Shown piece by piece: positions 6,600 to 7,207 of a stretch of DNA of 7,207 bases (the stretch's first letter is position 1; each line of letters begins with the position of its first letter). The DNA lies in assembly GCA_017429885.1 (NCBI GenBank), contig JAFROA010000070.1, forward strand, positions 1 through 7,207, read 5' to 3'. Below the pieces are notes generated by a model. That model saw only the letters and a program-made list of their open reading frames with translations. It made no database searches and was not told where the DNA came from. The DNA is from Bacteroidales bacterium. Its GTDB lineage: Bacteria; Bacteroidota; Bacteroidia; Bacteroidales; UBA932. A program made the translations under genes and the position numbers.

Positions 6600-7207
6600 T
6601 TGGACGGTAATAATCTCACTGTCAGGGAGAAAATCTCCCTGTTTCCACATTCCCCGGGGATTTATCGCTATTACGATTCCTCGGGGAAGGTGATTTATGT
6701 GGGGAAGGCTAAAGATCTCCACAAGAGGGTGGCTCAATATTTCGTGCCGCCTGAGAGACTGAACGTCAAGACAAGGCTGCTGGTCTCAAAGATAGCGGAC
6801 GCCCAGTTCTCCGTGGTGGATTCAGAGGCGGATGCCCTTTTGCTGGAGAACAACCTGATCAAGCAGTACAAGCCCCATTATAACATTCTCCTTAAGGATT
6901 CAAAAACCTATCCTTGGATAGTTGTCACCAACGAAGAGTTCCCTAGGGTTTTCCTGACAAGAAGGGTAGACCGTAAAAGTGGAACTTATTATGGTCCATA
7001 TAGTTCCGTGACCCATGCCAACTATCTCCTCGAGTTTTTCCGGAAGAACTATCCTCTCCGTTCCTGCAAATTAAAGATAACGGGTGAAGGCGTGTTGAGG
7101 GGGAAGTTCCGCCCATGTCTCGAGATGCACATCGGAAGGTGCAAAGGTTGTTGCGTCGGTGCGGTGAGTCGGGAGGAGTATTCATCATGGATAGCGGAGA
7201 TCACCCG
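6600..7207 (+). CDS. uvrC: Excinuclease ABC subunit C, 3' end cut by window
   Basis: UvrC makes the two incisions around DNA lesions in UvrABC nucleotide excision repair, in the cytoplasm. The 202 codons seen cover the N-terminal GIY-YIG nuclease that makes the 3' incision: PGIYRYYD (19-26), VIYVGKAKDL (31-40), Arg43, and the metal-binding Glu83 in LLLENNLIKQYKP. YYGPYSSV (130-137) and the cysteine region then follow. Cys156, Cys173, Cys181 and Cys185 match the four iron-sulfur ligands described for E. coli UvrC; an additional Cys184 replaces the usual proline. The start is set at TTG 6600: in-frame stops at 6558 and 6564 lie upstream, no in-frame ATG or GTG lies between them and the conserved region, and this start gives about 18 residues before PGIY, as usual. 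It sits 2 bases after the TlpA-like stop, implying cotranscription or translational coupling. The UVR, UvrC_RNaseH and HhH domains would lie beyond the window. Confidence 0.96.
   Translation, partial: MDGNNLTVREKISLFPHSPGIYRYYDSSGKVIYVGKAKDLHKRVAQYFVPPERLNVKTRLLVSKIADAQFSVVDSEADALLLENNLIKQYKPHYNILLKDSKTYPWIVVTNEEFPRVFLTRRVDRKSGTYYGPYSSVTHANYLLEFFRKNYPLRSCKLKITGEGVLRGKFRPCLEMHIGRCKGCCVGAVSREEYSSWIAEIT
6623..6641 (+). promoter_or_regulatory. Perfect 8-bp hairpin in the first uvrC codons
   Basis: CAGGGAGA (6623-6630) and TCTCCCTG (6634-6641) are exact inverted complements around an AAA loop, beginning 23 bases after the TTG start of uvrC. Only three Ts follow, so it is a poor intrinsic terminator. 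In mRNA it could slow early translation of uvrC or stabilise or process the transcript at the gene boundary. The structure is directly visible; a role is inference. Confidence 0.35.

Noticed and set aside
6650..6659. Palindrome TCCCCGGGGA within uvrC
   Set aside because: It is a short self-complementary run without room for a loop, inside codons for conserved UvrC residues, and is likely incidental.
1..7207. CRISPR arrays, tRNA or rRNA genes, insertion sequences, phage genes
   Set aside because: No direct spaced repeats, structural RNA sequence, transposase or integrase motif, or flanking inverted repeats were seen.

Overview
The window looks like a chromosomal segment of a Bacteroidota member, most likely order Bacteroidales, with moderately high G+C. 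The evidence is the close Bacteroidales character of the ribosomal protein S3 and UvrC sequences, the A-rich leaders without Shine-Dalgarno sequences, a lipoprotein TlpA-type protein of the layout common in this phylum, and the pairing of a Gfo/Idh/MocA oxidoreductase with a DUF1080 protein. I cannot assign a genus. All genes are on the + strand and nearly the whole window is coding; no stretch over 300 bases lacks a gene.

Layout. (1) Positions 1-770 hold rpsC (S3), missing only a few N-terminal codons and carrying an Arg/Gly/Asp repeat tail. (2) A strong intrinsic terminator at 796-829 ends that transcript. This is unexpected, because rpsC is normally followed by rplP, rpmC and rpsQ in the S10 cluster. 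(3) Positions 862-1680 encode a lipoprotein of the endonuclease/exonuclease/phosphatase fold with its catalytic residues intact. (4) A candidate promoter lies at 1688-1718. (5) A tight run of four genes follows: a twin-arginine-signal Gfo/Idh/MocA oxidoreductase (1764-3065), a secreted HEAT-repeat protein with a C-terminal DUF1080 domain (3080-5521), a TlpA/ResA-like lipoprotein with a WCGPC active site (5539-6597), and the start of uvrC (6600 onward, cut by the window end). The gaps are 14, 17 and 2 bases, and no terminator is visible between these genes, so they probably form one transcription unit.

How the genes may work together. The oxidoreductase and the DUF1080 protein fit a two-step 'oxidise at C3, then cleave' route for glycosides: a Gfo/Idh/MocA dehydrogenase makes a 3-keto-glycoside and a DUF1080 enzyme breaks the glycosidic bond. 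Both carry export signals, which suggests the chemistry happens in the periplasm. The TlpA-like protein may serve envelope thiol redox or folding. uvrC (nucleotide excision repair) is probably a positional passenger. The substrate is not visible from sequence.

The most notable points are the apparent end of the S10 ribosomal operon directly after rpsC, the exported 3-keto-glycoside module with a HEAT-DUF1080 fusion, and a perfect 8-bp hairpin in the first codons of a TTG-initiated uvrC.
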